A DNA stretch of 8,405 nt from Aurantibrevibacter sp041749595 (GTDB lineage: Bacteria > Bacteroidota > Bacteroidia > Flavobacteriales > Flavobacteriaceae). The notes under the pieces are model-generated. The model was given only the letters and a program-made list of their open reading frames with translations, did no database searches and was not told where the DNA came from. The position numbers and the translations under genes were made by a program. The stretch is taken from positions 1-8,405 of the forward strand of contig JBGTBA010000033.1 of NCBI GenBank assembly GCA_041749595.1, in the 5' to 3' direction. Shown one piece after another: positions 1 through 6,782 of the stretch; positions within the stretch are counted from its first letter, which is position 1, and every line of letters starts with the position of its first letter.

Positions 1-11
1 AAAAACACTGC

Positions 12-39
12 ACAAAAAAAGAGGACTGTTAATCCTCTT
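12..39 (-). terminator. Intrinsic terminator for minus-strand transcription
   Basis: Read on the minus strand, a perfect 7-bp stem (AAGAGGA / TCCTCTT) encloses a 7-nt loop and runs directly into an unbroken T tract (complement of the A run at 14-20). On the plus strand the stem is followed by only two T residues, so termination should act on minus-strand transcripts. It lies about 520 nt beyond the DUF58 stop codon and is the first convincing terminator downstream of the operon, so it may end the operon transcript if nothing stops it earlier. The stem is AT-rich in part, so its strength is uncertain. Confidence 0.6.
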
Positions 40-55
40 GATATCCCTTAAAAAA

Positions 56-131
56 CTAAACGAAAAACCCATAGTAGACGGTTCCGTTCAACACGGGTTT
101 CATTGTTCGTCCTGCGGACGCAACGAAACCC
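56..131 (-). repeat. Palindromic GC-richer intergenic element
   Basis: Positions 95-131 form a long imperfect hairpin: GGGTTTC (95-101) pairs with GAAACCC (125-131), and inside it CGTCC (108-112) pairs with GGACG (116-120) over a 3-nt loop, with a two-base bulge and one mismatch between. A further AAACCC (65-70) can compete for the same GGGTTT arm, so two mutually exclusive foldings exist. The element is richer in G and C than its surroundings. On the minus strand it also reads as a short open frame ending at the TAG at 56-58, with a protein-like tail (MKPVLNGTVYYGFFV), but a stop at 131-133 limits it to about 24 codons. It could be a dispersed palindromic repeat or the relic of a gene end. 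Only one copy is in this window, so repeat status is unproven. Confidence 0.35.
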
Positions 132-307
132 TAGCTGTTATCATAAGTTTTTTTATTTGGCAATTTAATTATTGGGTTATTCCTATATCACTAACCATCC
201 ATTTTTTGTGGCATTGAAAATAAGCATAGGTTTCATGAAAATGTTAGTGCCCATAGAAAAAAATATAGATTTTATATTCAAATAAATTTAAGTAGTATTT
301 TTGATAA
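132..307. other. Intergenic stretch with no recognisable gene
   Basis: This AT-rich stretch has frequent stops in all frames. The only start-led frames are very short (for example a 16-codon plus-strand frame beginning near 235), and none looks like a gene. I see no convincing promoter pair or terminator in it. Confidence 0.5.
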
Positions 308-529
308 TCAGTAGTTTAAGTAAAATAAAAATACCTTTTGGATAATCCGGTTATTCGTTCTCTTTTTCGGGGCGATCAATCTTATCAATAATAATCCCTC
401 TATGAGGGTATCCTCAATGCCAAAATTAAAAAAACGTTCGTTTTTAATTGTTGATATTGGCTGTTTTTCTAATACCCTTCTTTCAACATAGACTTGCAAT
501 ATCAAATCCGAAAGGGAAGTTTTCCTCAT
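308..529 (-). CDS. Hypothetical 73-residue protein or gene remnant downstream of DUF58
   Basis: An ATG-led frame of 73 codons starts 27 nt after the DUF58 stop codon, on the same strand. The product is basic and mixed in character: a hydrophobic start (SDLILQVYVE), a central hydrophobic stretch (EDTLIEGLLLIRLIAP) too short for a confident membrane helix, and a basic tail (KKRTNNRII) ending in aromatic residues. I recognise no family, motif or signal peptide. Its position would allow read-through from the operon. Against it being a real gene are its short length, its AT-rich codons and the degenerate-looking surrounding DNA. It may be a small lineage-specific gene, the remains of a longer gene, or a chance open frame. 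Confidence 0.3.
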   Translation of the reverse strand: MRKTSLSDLILQVYVERRVLEKQPISTIKNERFFNFGIEDTLIEGLLLIRLIAPKKRTNNRIIQKVFLFYLNY

Positions 530-556
530 TAAATCTACGGAGCTTATGCCCAGAGG

Positions 557-1891
557 CTAAAGCAACCCCCTTGCCTTAATTTCCAGGTATTTATTGATGG
601 TATTAATGGTTAAATTCTCCGGTTTGGTCAGAATGGTCTGTATTCCATATTTCCGTAATTCGTTAACTATCAATTTCTTTTCATATACAAATTTTTCCGC
701 AATGGTCTGTTCAAAAATCTGTTGTGCGGTTTGGGCTTTTGTCTCGATAAATTGGGTGAGTTCTGTATTTTCAAAAAAAATAACGACAAGCAAATGTTGT
801 TTCGCTATACGTTGTAAATAAGGAAGTTGACGGTGCAGGGCGTCTAGCGTTTCAAAATTTGTATAAAGCAACAAGAGGCTTCTGTGATTTAGATTACGCT
901 TTACTTCTATATAAAGTCGACTAAAATCACTTTCCACAAAATTAGTTTTTAGGTTATAAAGCGTTTCCAAAATCAAATTCATCTGGGAGCTGCGTCGTTC
1001 AGCAACCACCCGATTTTCTATTTGGTTGCTAAAAGAAAACATGCCGGCTTTATCCTGTTTTTTTAGGGCGATGTTGGAAATAACCAAAGTGGCATTAATG
1101 GCGTAGTCTAACAAACTAAGTCCTTCAAAAGGCATTTTCATCACCCTTCCTTTATCAATTACGGAATAGATAGGTTGCGATTTTTCATCCTGATATTGGT
1201 TTACCATTAACTGACTTTTTTTGGCAGTGGCCTTCCAATTGATGTTTCGGATATCATCCCCTTGGACATAGTCTTTTATTTGCTCAAATTCCATGGTATG
1301 TCCGATGCGACGAATTTTTTTTATGCCGTATTCAAATAAACGATTGGTAAACGCCATCAAATCATATTTACGCAACTGCAAAAAAGAAGGGTATACCGGA
1401 ACCTCTTTGGCGGAGTCAAAAGTATATTTGCGAGCTACCAGCTTCAACGGAGAACTGACAAAGACATTAAGGCTGCCAAAGGAATACAATCCTCTTTCTG
1501 TAGGCCGAAGTTTATAATTAAAAACCTTAGATTGGCCTTTTTGCAGGGATGTAATAATACCAAAATCCCGCTTTTGAAATTGATGTGGAATTTCGTCTAT
1601 AATCTTTAGCATGACCGGAAATAAATAGCGGTTTATCACTTGTATTTTAATCTCATTTTCATCACCATTAGATAATTTATCCGGCACTATCCGAAAACCT
1701 TCAATGGTTCCCTTGGAGGCAAATGCCAAAAGGATATCAACACCAAAAACGAGAACGAACAGGAAAAACAATAATTTAAAAACACCAAAAACATCCGGAA
1801 ATATATAGGATACCATAAACCCGGTAATAAGGCTTACCAGTACGTTAAAAAGGCGTTTTTCCAGAAACAGATTTTTAAAAAGGCGTTTCAT
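557..1891 (-). CDS. DUF58 (VWA-like) protein, MoxR partner
   Basis: This is a DUF58-family protein of 444 residues. Two hydrophobic segments near the N-terminus (about 14-31 and 36-57) anchor it in the inner membrane. The family signature is at about 201-224 (EFEQIKDYVQGDDIRNINWK followed by ATAK) and is nearly canonical. The following region (about 240-375) should fold as a von Willebrand A-like domain, but where a MIDAS motif (DxSxS) is expected it reads VIDKGRVM, so metal binding of the usual kind is doubtful. DUF58 proteins are regularly encoded next to MoxR ATPases and are thought to be their membrane-side partners. I chose the ATG at 1889-1891 (MKRLFKNLF); an in-frame TTG at 1901-1903 would add four residues (MLVI) and is less likely. 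The gene follows MoxR by 28 nt and is the last clear gene of the operon. Confidence 0.93.
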   Translation of the reverse strand: MKRLFKNLFLEKRLFNVLVSLITGFMVSYIFPDVFGVFKLLFFLFVLVFGVDILLAFASKGTIEGFRIVPDKLSNGDENEIKIQVINRYLFPVMLKIIDEIPHQFQKRDFGIITSLQKGQSKVFNYKLRPTERGLYSFGSLNVFVSSPLKLVARKYTFDSAKEVPVYPSFLQLRKYDLMAFTNRLFEYGIKKIRRIGHTMEFEQIKDYVQGDDIRNINWKATAKKSQLMVNQYQDEKSQPIYSVIDKGRVMKMPFEGLSLLDYAINATLVISNIALKKQDKAGMFSFSNQIENRVVAERRSSQMNLILETLYNLKTNFVESDFSRLYIEVKRNLNHRSLLLLYTNFETLDALHRQLPYLQRIAKQHLLVVIFFENTELTQFIETKAQTAQQIFEQTIAEKFVYEKKLIVNELRKYGIQTILTKPENLTINTINKYLEIKARGLL

Positions 1892-1919
1892 TATTACTAA
1901 CAAAATTAGATGAACTTAT

Positions 1920-2912
1920 TTACCTCGGAATTTCTATGGTTTCCAAAATTTGCTGCACTACTTTTTCTGCAGTAAAACCCTCCATTTCACGTTCCGGTGT
2001 TAAAAGAATACGGTGCGAGAGGATTGCGCTTGCCACTTTCTTAATATCATCCGGAGTTACAAAATCGCGACCACTTAAGGCCGCCAATGCCTTTGATGCA
2101 TCCATAATAGCGATAGACGCTCTTGGTGAAGCTCCTAAATACAAGTTGGCATTGGACCGTGTATTGTTTACAATGGCAGCAATATATTTCATCAGGTTAT
2201 CTTCTATAATAATTTCCTTAATGATAGCCTGATATTCCGCAATTTGTTTTGCAGATAATACCCCTTCAATCAAGCTTTCTACCTCCTTATTTTTTTGTTG
2301 GTGTTTCCGTTCCAAAATCAAAATTTCTTCTTCCAAAGTGGGGTAGTGTACCTTAATCTTAAATAGGAACCGGTCTAACTGCGCTTCCGGAAGTCTATAG
2401 GTGCCTTCTTGTTCTATTGGGTTTTGCGTAGCAAATACCAGAAATGGCGGTTGCATTGGATATTCTACACTGTCAATGGTAATTTGCCGTTCTGCCATAG
2501 CTTCAAACAAGGCAGCTTGTGTTTTTGCGGGAGCACGGTTAATTTCATCGATAAGAATAATATTGGAAAATAACGGACCTTTTTTAAATTCAAATTCGGA
2601 CGTTTTTACATTGAATATGGAGGTGCCAAGGATATCGCTAGGCATTAAATCCGGGGTAAATTGTATACGACTAAAATCGACATCCATGGTCTTGGCCAAT
2701 AACTTGGCAGTAACTGTTTTGGCTACTCCCGGAACCCCTTCAATAAGGGAATGACCATTGGCAAGTATGGAAATAATTAGTAATTCTATCATGTCCTTTT
2801 GACCAATAATTACTTTTCCTAATTCGGATTTAATTTGTTCCACAGCATTTTGCAACTCACTTAGGTCTATTCGGTTACTAAATTCCATTGAGGTATTTTC
2901 TGGTTCTTCCAT
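1920..2912 (-). CDS. MoxR family AAA+ ATPase
   Basis: This is a cytosolic AAA+ ATPase of the MoxR family, 330 residues, the normal full length. Motifs in order are Walker A GVPGVAKT (59-66), Walker B with the adjoining family signature LIDEINRAPAKTQAALFEAM (120-139), sensor 1 in FATQNPIEQEGTYRLPEAQL (160-179) followed by DRF, and sensor 2 GASPRA (260-265). The C-terminal part (about 225-330) is the helical lid domain. All catalytic elements appear intact. MoxR ATPases are believed to remodel or activate partner proteins, in several systems by inserting cofactors or maturing membrane or periplasmic complexes; the target here is unknown. The gene starts 1 nt after the DUF4350 stop and is followed by DUF58, the usual MoxR partner. 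The ATG at 2912 was chosen; a second Met at residue 9 is possible. Confidence 0.96.
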   Translation of the reverse strand: MEEPENTSMEFSNRIDLSELQNAVEQIKSELGKVIIGQKDMIELLIISILANGHSLIEGVPGVAKTVTAKLLAKTMDVDFSRIQFTPDLMPSDILGTSIFNVKTSEFEFKKGPLFSNIILIDEINRAPAKTQAALFEAMAERQITIDSVEYPMQPPFLVFATQNPIEQEGTYRLPEAQLDRFLFKIKVHYPTLEEEILILERKHQQKNKEVESLIEGVLSAKQIAEYQAIIKEIIIEDNLMKYIAAIVNNTRSNANLYLGASPRASIAIMDASKALAALSGRDFVTPDDIKKVASAILSHRILLTPEREMEGFTAEKVVQQILETIEIPR

Positions 2913-2913
2913 T

Positions 2914-4128
2914 TTAATTTTTAAATGAGGTTAATTTTTTATTGAGCTCTTTTAAGTCCTCTACGGTATGAACATTTTTACTTTTTAGGTGTCCAATATA
3001 GTCGATAAGTGTCTTTGTTTCTGTAATCGACTTTCCTGACTTAGCAGCTAAATCTTGAACAGTTTTATCCGTAATTTTTTGGGTGTCTATATAATAATGG
3101 CTTCTGACAAATTCAAGAAAATAATTGAGTTTTTTGGTAATAAGATCGGTGTAATCTTTATGTTGATAGTAAAGACTACCCACCGTTTTCGCAAACTCTA
3201 CCGAAGAATTTTCAAGAGGTTGAATAACAGGAATAATGCGTTGTTCCCGTTTAGCCTTAAAGATTACAAAAGCTAACAAGCCTATGATGGTTAGGTAATA
3301 GGCCCATTTCAACGCGACTTGATTCAGGATAAAGCGCATTGGGGAATTTATAATCACCCGACCGGTTTTTTTATAGTTGTCCCAGTATAGGGTGCGGTTT
3401 CCCAAACATGAAAATGTATTCGCTACATACGCTTTGTTTCCTTTAAGAATATAATAATTTGTAAATGCCTGCGGGGTGGAGTTTAAATAAAAATTCCCTT
3501 TTCCAAATTTCGTTTTTATAAAATTTACAGCCTTTGTGGATTCCTCTGATTTACTTGAAAATAATGGATTTTCATTGTCTGTAAACGTTACATATCCCAA
3601 AATGGAAGTATTGAGCGTGTCCAGACTGGTGAAATGACTTTTATATTGTCCTCTAGAATAAATGAACAGACTATTTTTAAAAGACTGGCTTGTTAAAGAG
3701 ACGGTTATGGAATCTTCCTTTATATCGTAAAGCGATTGCACTTTTAGATTTAAGGTATCGGACAAATAACCACCAAAATCCGTGGCGGCAATAAAGACAT
3801 CATTCCCTTGGGATACATAATTTAAGAGTTGTTTATGTTCTTGCTCATCAAAAGAAATAATATCATTGATGAGTACGTAGTTTGAGTGTACCAGCGTATC
3901 ACGTCGGCTCAAAACATTGTACAGCGATTCGTCCACTGCAGTGATTGTTGCTTTTGGAAAAAGGATAGTCAATTCGTTGAAAAGCACAAAGCAGCCAAAG
4001 GGAACCTTATCAGAAGATGTGTACGAAGGCTCCCAATTCAAAGGTTTGGGGCGTACTATCTCGGTAATTAGTATCCCTAGCAGTACAGCTACAAAAATTC
4101 CTAGAATGAGTTTAGAGCCTCTTTCCAC
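2914..4128 (-). CDS. DUF4350 domain membrane protein
   Basis: The product is 404 residues with two membrane helices, at about 8-26 and 272-290. Between them lies a domain of about 240 residues that should face the periplasm. It has the look of DUF4350: IVRPKPLNWEPSY just after the first helix, then a stretch with a Rossmann-like or GATase1-like pattern (NYVLINDIISFDEQEHKQLL, then GNDVFIAATDFGG) and FGKGNFYLNSTPQAFTNYYI (208-227). The last 115 residues after the second helix should be cytosolic and helical, in position to contact the MoxR ATPase encoded next. Function is unknown; the family is a regular member of MoxR-DUF58 clusters. The start codon is GTG, 2 nt after the DUF4129 stop, which suggests translational coupling. 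Confidence 0.85.
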   Translation of the reverse strand: MERGSKLILGIFVAVLLGILITEIVRPKPLNWEPSYTSSDKVPFGCFVLFNELTILFPKATITAVDESLYNVLSRRDTLVHSNYVLINDIISFDEQEHKQLLNYVSQGNDVFIAATDFGGYLSDTLNLKVQSLYDIKEDSITVSLTSQSFKNSLFIYSRGQYKSHFTSLDTLNTSILGYVTFTDNENPLFSSKSEESTKAVNFIKTKFGKGNFYLNSTPQAFTNYYILKGNKAYVANTFSCLGNRTLYWDNYKKTGRVIINSPMRFILNQVALKWAYYLTIIGLLAFVIFKAKREQRIIPVIQPLENSSVEFAKTVGSLYYQHKDYTDLITKKLNYFLEFVRSHYYIDTQKITDKTVQDLAAKSGKSITETKTLIDYIGHLKSKNVHTVEDLKELNKKLTSFKN

Positions 4129-4130
4129 GA

Positions 4131-4856
4131 TTATTGGGGTAAAATATTGTTAAGGGCAATAAATCGGGATTGCGCCATGCGGTATTTGGTGTCATCAATC
4201 TCTTGTTCTCCATACCAAATATAATCATAGAGATATGAAACTTCTTTAAAGAGGGGTTTTAAAGGGGCGAGGGTGATTTCATTCTGATAATCCAAATTCG
4301 TTTTTTCGTAGTGCCATTCAATGATATTTTTTTGGGATAACAATTTTAGAACCTTAAGGTGCTGATAACGAATAGCTAACCTAAAGTTTTTTTGTTGAAC
4401 CGCATTGGAAATCAAAGCATTTAAATCTAGATTTTCGATATGCTCCTCTGCAATATTAATATCCATGATAGAAACCGCTTTTTTTGTAAAAAGAGAAGAA
4501 ATATTTTCTCCCATGATAAATTTAATCAAGAGATACAGTGCCAAAACACCAAGGAGCACATATACCAAATATTCCATGATTTCGGTTAGGTTAGGAGGAA
4601 TATCAATACCAAAAACGCGTTGCAGACCTTTAAAAATCCAATTTATGAATTGGACCATTACATTTTGTGCTTCCCCATCTTTACGATCATAATTAAACGC
4701 TTCTTCGGAATATTTTAGATTCAAATCCGAATCAAAATAACGTAATTCATTAAGGGCTGTAGTGTCCGCTTTTAAGGTAATGGAATCCTTTGCTTCTTGG
4801 GCAAGACCAAAACTTAAAGTAAATAAAGTGTACATGCGAATTGTAATTTTTATCAC
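4131..4856 (-). CDS. DUF4129-like protein with signal peptide and one membrane helix
   Basis: The product is 241 residues. It opens with a signal-like segment (MIKITIRMYTLFTLSFGLAQ), then a probably periplasmic region of about 70 residues, a transmembrane helix at about 95-116, and a helical cytosolic C-terminal domain. That domain resembles DUF4129, with FRLAIRYQHLKVLKLLSQK (158-176), KTNLDYQ (185-191) and YDYIWYGE (210-217). DUF4129 segments often occur in MoxR-DUF58 clusters, sometimes fused to transglutaminase-like domains; no transglutaminase domain is present here. The start is a GTG overlapping the stop of the preceding gene by 4 nt (GTGA), a coupling arrangement. A downstream ATG at residue 8 would leave a shorter signal peptide. 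The family call is from memory of flavobacterial relatives. Confidence 0.82.
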   Translation of the reverse strand: MIKITIRMYTLFTLSFGLAQEAKDSITLKADTTALNELRYFDSDLNLKYSEEAFNYDRKDGEAQNVMVQFINWIFKGLQRVFGIDIPPNLTEIMEYLVYVLLGVLALYLLIKFIMGENISSLFTKKAVSIMDINIAEEHIENLDLNALISNAVQQKNFRLAIRYQHLKVLKLLSQKNIIEWHYEKTNLDYQNEITLAPLKPLFKEVSYLYDYIWYGEQEIDDTKYRMAQSRFIALNNILPQ

Positions 4857-5788
4857 TGTCCCGGATTTCCGATTTGGTCTATTTTACTTCTTGTATTCGT
4901 ATTATACATCTTCTCATGGAGCCCGTAATATAAAATACCGTTTACAAATTGTGATAGGCATTGCGAATAAACAGAAGTTATAAGAATCATGCAGGTACCC
5001 AGAGTATAGACTATAGTAGGTATGATTGAGGCAGAGACATCTACATCATTTTGTACCACATGAAAGGTGTACAATCCCAAAATAATGCCGGGGATGATGA
5101 GAACTATAAAGAATAATATGCCATTTAGGAGTCCTAATATAAAGTTTACGCCGACAGATTTCCAAAAACTTTTGGTCACCAAAGTCCAACCCTCACCAAA
5201 AGCAGCGGTAACATCTTTGTTTTCCTGTAACATGCAAAAGAAGGAAACGCCAAACCAGGCCAGCACAAAGAAGATTAGAATATAGTAGGCAAAAATTCCA
5301 AGTATGGGTATTATCGCCAGTAGTATCCCGATAATTGAAACCCCAATGTAAATACCGACCAAAAGCAAAACAAAGAGCAAAATAGAGCCTAATTTTTGTT
5401 TAAAGAAATTCCATACCTCGCTTTTGTCAAAAACAGCCCCCTTGTTTTCTTCGTATTTTATCATGTAGGCGGCGGCCAGACTGTAATTTAGCATGGCCAC
5501 AATTATAAAAATTATAAAAAACAAAATTCCGCCCACGATAAGATACACTAAATACGTTTCGTCCTTATCCACAACAGAGTCGTCGTAATACCCTATCATT
5601 CCAATAAATCCTGAAACCAAAAAATAACTCACAATAAGGAGGCCTATTAAAAAAACACCGTTATAACTAAGGAATATATTGGTAAAATTTTTCAGGTTTT
5701 GTTTTAAAAAATCGAAGTAGGTGGTGATCATATCACCAAAATCCCGATTAACTTTAAGTTCGATGTACTTCTGAGGTGTATTTTGCAT
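4853..5788 (-). CDS. Six-pass hydrophobic membrane protein of the MoxR cluster
   Basis: This 311-residue inner-membrane protein has about six hydrophobic spans, roughly at 43-66, 79-109, 134-160, 161-187, 212-240 and 254-285, with short soluble ends. The N-terminal 30 residues (including DFGDMITTYFDFLKQNLKNF) look like an amphipathic cytosolic lead-in. A conserved-looking loop, AAFGEGWTLVTKSFWKSVG (195-213), recalls the repeated membrane module seen in glycerophosphodiesterase membrane domains and related DUF4013-like proteins, but I cannot assign a named family with confidence. No catalytic motif is visible. Its start lies 35 nt inside the end of the SpoIIM-family gene, and its stop overlaps the DUF4129 start. 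Sandwiched between cluster genes, it is probably a structural membrane subunit or an adaptor. Confidence 0.85.
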   Translation of the reverse strand: MQNTPQKYIELKVNRDFGDMITTYFDFLKQNLKNFTNIFLSYNGVFLIGLLIVSYFLVSGFIGMIGYYDDSVVDKDETYLVYLIVGGILFFIIFIIVAMLNYSLAAAYMIKYEENKGAVFDKSEVWNFFKQKLGSILLFVLLLVGIYIGVSIIGILLAIIPILGIFAYYILIFFVLAWFGVSFFCMLQENKDVTAAFGEGWTLVTKSFWKSVGVNFILGLLNGILFFIVLIIPGIILGLYTFHVVQNDVDVSASIIPTIVYTLGTCMILITSVYSQCLSQFVNGILYYGLHEKMYNTNTRSKIDQIGNPGQ

Positions 5789-6737
5789 TGATTTTAGTAA
5801 CTAAGGTTGGAAATAGAACGTAATAAAATAAGATTAAGGCCAGCGAACTGCCGATGATCAAAAAGGCAAGCCAATTGGGCATATCCGAATATCGGGTAAG
5901 AAAGCCTTCAATAAATCCGGCGATCAAAAAAAAAGGGATGGTGCTCACCACTACTTTTAACCCATCTTTAGCACCTTTCATAAACGAGACCCTTCGGGAA
6001 TATGTTTTGGGAAACAAAATGCTGTTGCCCATGATAAGTCCGGCGCACCCGGCTACTATAATAACAGAAATCTCAATGGTTCCGTGTAGCCAAATTTGTT
6101 TGTTCGCTTCAAAAAACACCCCTTTTGTATAGAAAAAGGTAATAAAAGCACCCAGCATTACCCCATTGCTAAACAAAATATAGGCCGTTCCAATACTGGT
6201 AATTACCCCAAAAGCATAGGCAAGAAATGCGACCCGAATATTATTAATGGTGATACCCAGAAAAGTTCCAATTTCACTTCCTCCTTTATAAATGGCCGTT
6301 GGATCTCCGCTTGCAATATTATTTAAGGTTTCATTTACATACGCATCCCCCAGAATTAATCGTACGAATGATGCATCATTTACTGCCGAAATACTACCAA
6401 TAGCTGTGGCAACTGCAAAAAGTAAGAAGGCAATACCTAAGGTTTTAAGATGCTGTCCAAAAAATGGTGGAAATTCACTCAGCCAGAAATCAATAATTCT
6501 ATTGCGACTTTCTTTTTTGTTCTTATAAATTTTCTGGTGTGCCTGTGAGGCCAAAGAATTGAGGTACAATAAAGTTTTACTTTCAGCGTAATACGTTTGT
6601 GCGTAAGCCAGATCGTTTGTTAGTTGAATGTAACCATTGGCAAGTTCATCCGGATTGAGATTGGAATTAAAGTTGATGGCCTTTTCAAATGCTATCCATT
6701 TTTCCTTATTTTGCTTCACGAAAGCAGCCTCGCGCAT
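5754..6737 (-). CDS. SpoIIM family (stage II sporulation protein M-like) membrane protein
   Basis: This is a 327-residue membrane protein of the SpoIIM family (COG1300-type), first gene of the operon. About 95 soluble, largely helical residues (MREAAFVKQN onward) precede several membrane spans at about 99-118, 165-190, 190-206, 220-243, 262-282 and 289-311. Family landmarks visible are the NN pair (165-166), HGTIEI (218-223) in the central span region and FIEGFLTR (275-282). In endospore formers SpoIIM acts in the engulfment complex, but these homologues are widespread in non-sporulating bacteria, where they are commonly found beside RDD, MoxR and DUF58 genes, so no sporulation role should be inferred. 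The last 35 nt overlap the next gene. The ATG at 6737 lies just downstream of a plausible promoter and has no competing upstream start. Confidence 0.93.
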   Translation of the reverse strand: MREAAFVKQNKEKWIAFEKAINFNSNLNPDELANGYIQLTNDLAYAQTYYAESKTLLYLNSLASQAHQKIYKNKKESRNRIIDFWLSEFPPFFGQHLKTLGIAFLLFAVATAIGSISAVNDASFVRLILGDAYVNETLNNIASGDPTAIYKGGSEIGTFLGITINNIRVAFLAYAFGVITSIGTAYILFSNGVMLGAFITFFYTKGVFFEANKQIWLHGTIEISVIIVAGCAGLIMGNSILFPKTYSRRVSFMKGAKDGLKVVVSTIPFFLIAGFIEGFLTRYSDMPNWLAFLIIGSSLALILFYYVLFPTLVTKINAKYTSEVHRT

Positions 6738-6741
6738 GGTA

Positions 6742-6749
6742 TAAGTTTG
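6742..6749 (+). promoter_or_regulatory. Putative -7 box for the RDD gene
   Basis: TAAGTTTG is an exact match to the Bacteroidota -7 consensus TAnnTTTG and ends 25 nt before the RDD start codon. No TTG sits at the preferred 19-21 nt upstream (the nearest is 28 nt away at 6711-6713), so this is half a promoter or a weak or activated one. It lies within the 37-nt gap shared with the minus-strand promoter, so the two promoters nearly overlap. Confidence 0.4.
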
Positions 6750-6752
6750 CTG

Positions 6753-6782
6753 TAAAGTTAAAAATACATTTTATATGTCCAA
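6753..6782 (-). promoter_or_regulatory. Putative Bacteroidota-type promoter of the SpoIIM-to-DUF58 operon
   Basis: On the minus strand, TTG (complement of 6780-6782) is followed after exactly 19 nt by TAACTTTA (complement of 6753-6760), matching the Bacteroidota sigma-A pattern TTG-N19-TAnnTTTG at all but the last base. The box ends 15 nt before the SpoIIM start codon, so the untranslated leader would be very short. The -33 element lies inside the first codons of the divergent RDD gene. Confidence 0.55.

Noticed and set aside
2715..2738. Non-canonical Walker A (GVPGVAKT, Ala before Lys instead of Gly)
   Set aside because: Ala or Gly at this place is normal variation in the MoxR family; the Lys-Thr pair is present, so the ATPase is not judged defective.
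2401..2754. A 117-codon plus-strand open frame
   Set aside because: It lies entirely within the MoxR gene on the opposite strand, over its most conserved motifs, and its product resembles no protein; it is a codon-bias shadow.
3886..4153. Plus-strand frames over the start of the DUF4350 gene
   Set aside because: Both are antisense to a well-supported gene, have no recognisable domain and are low-complexity translations of coding DNA.
5754..6737. Sporulation function suggested by the SpoIIM name
   Set aside because: SpoIIM homologues are common in non-sporulating bacteria beside MoxR and RDD genes, and no other sporulation gene is present here.
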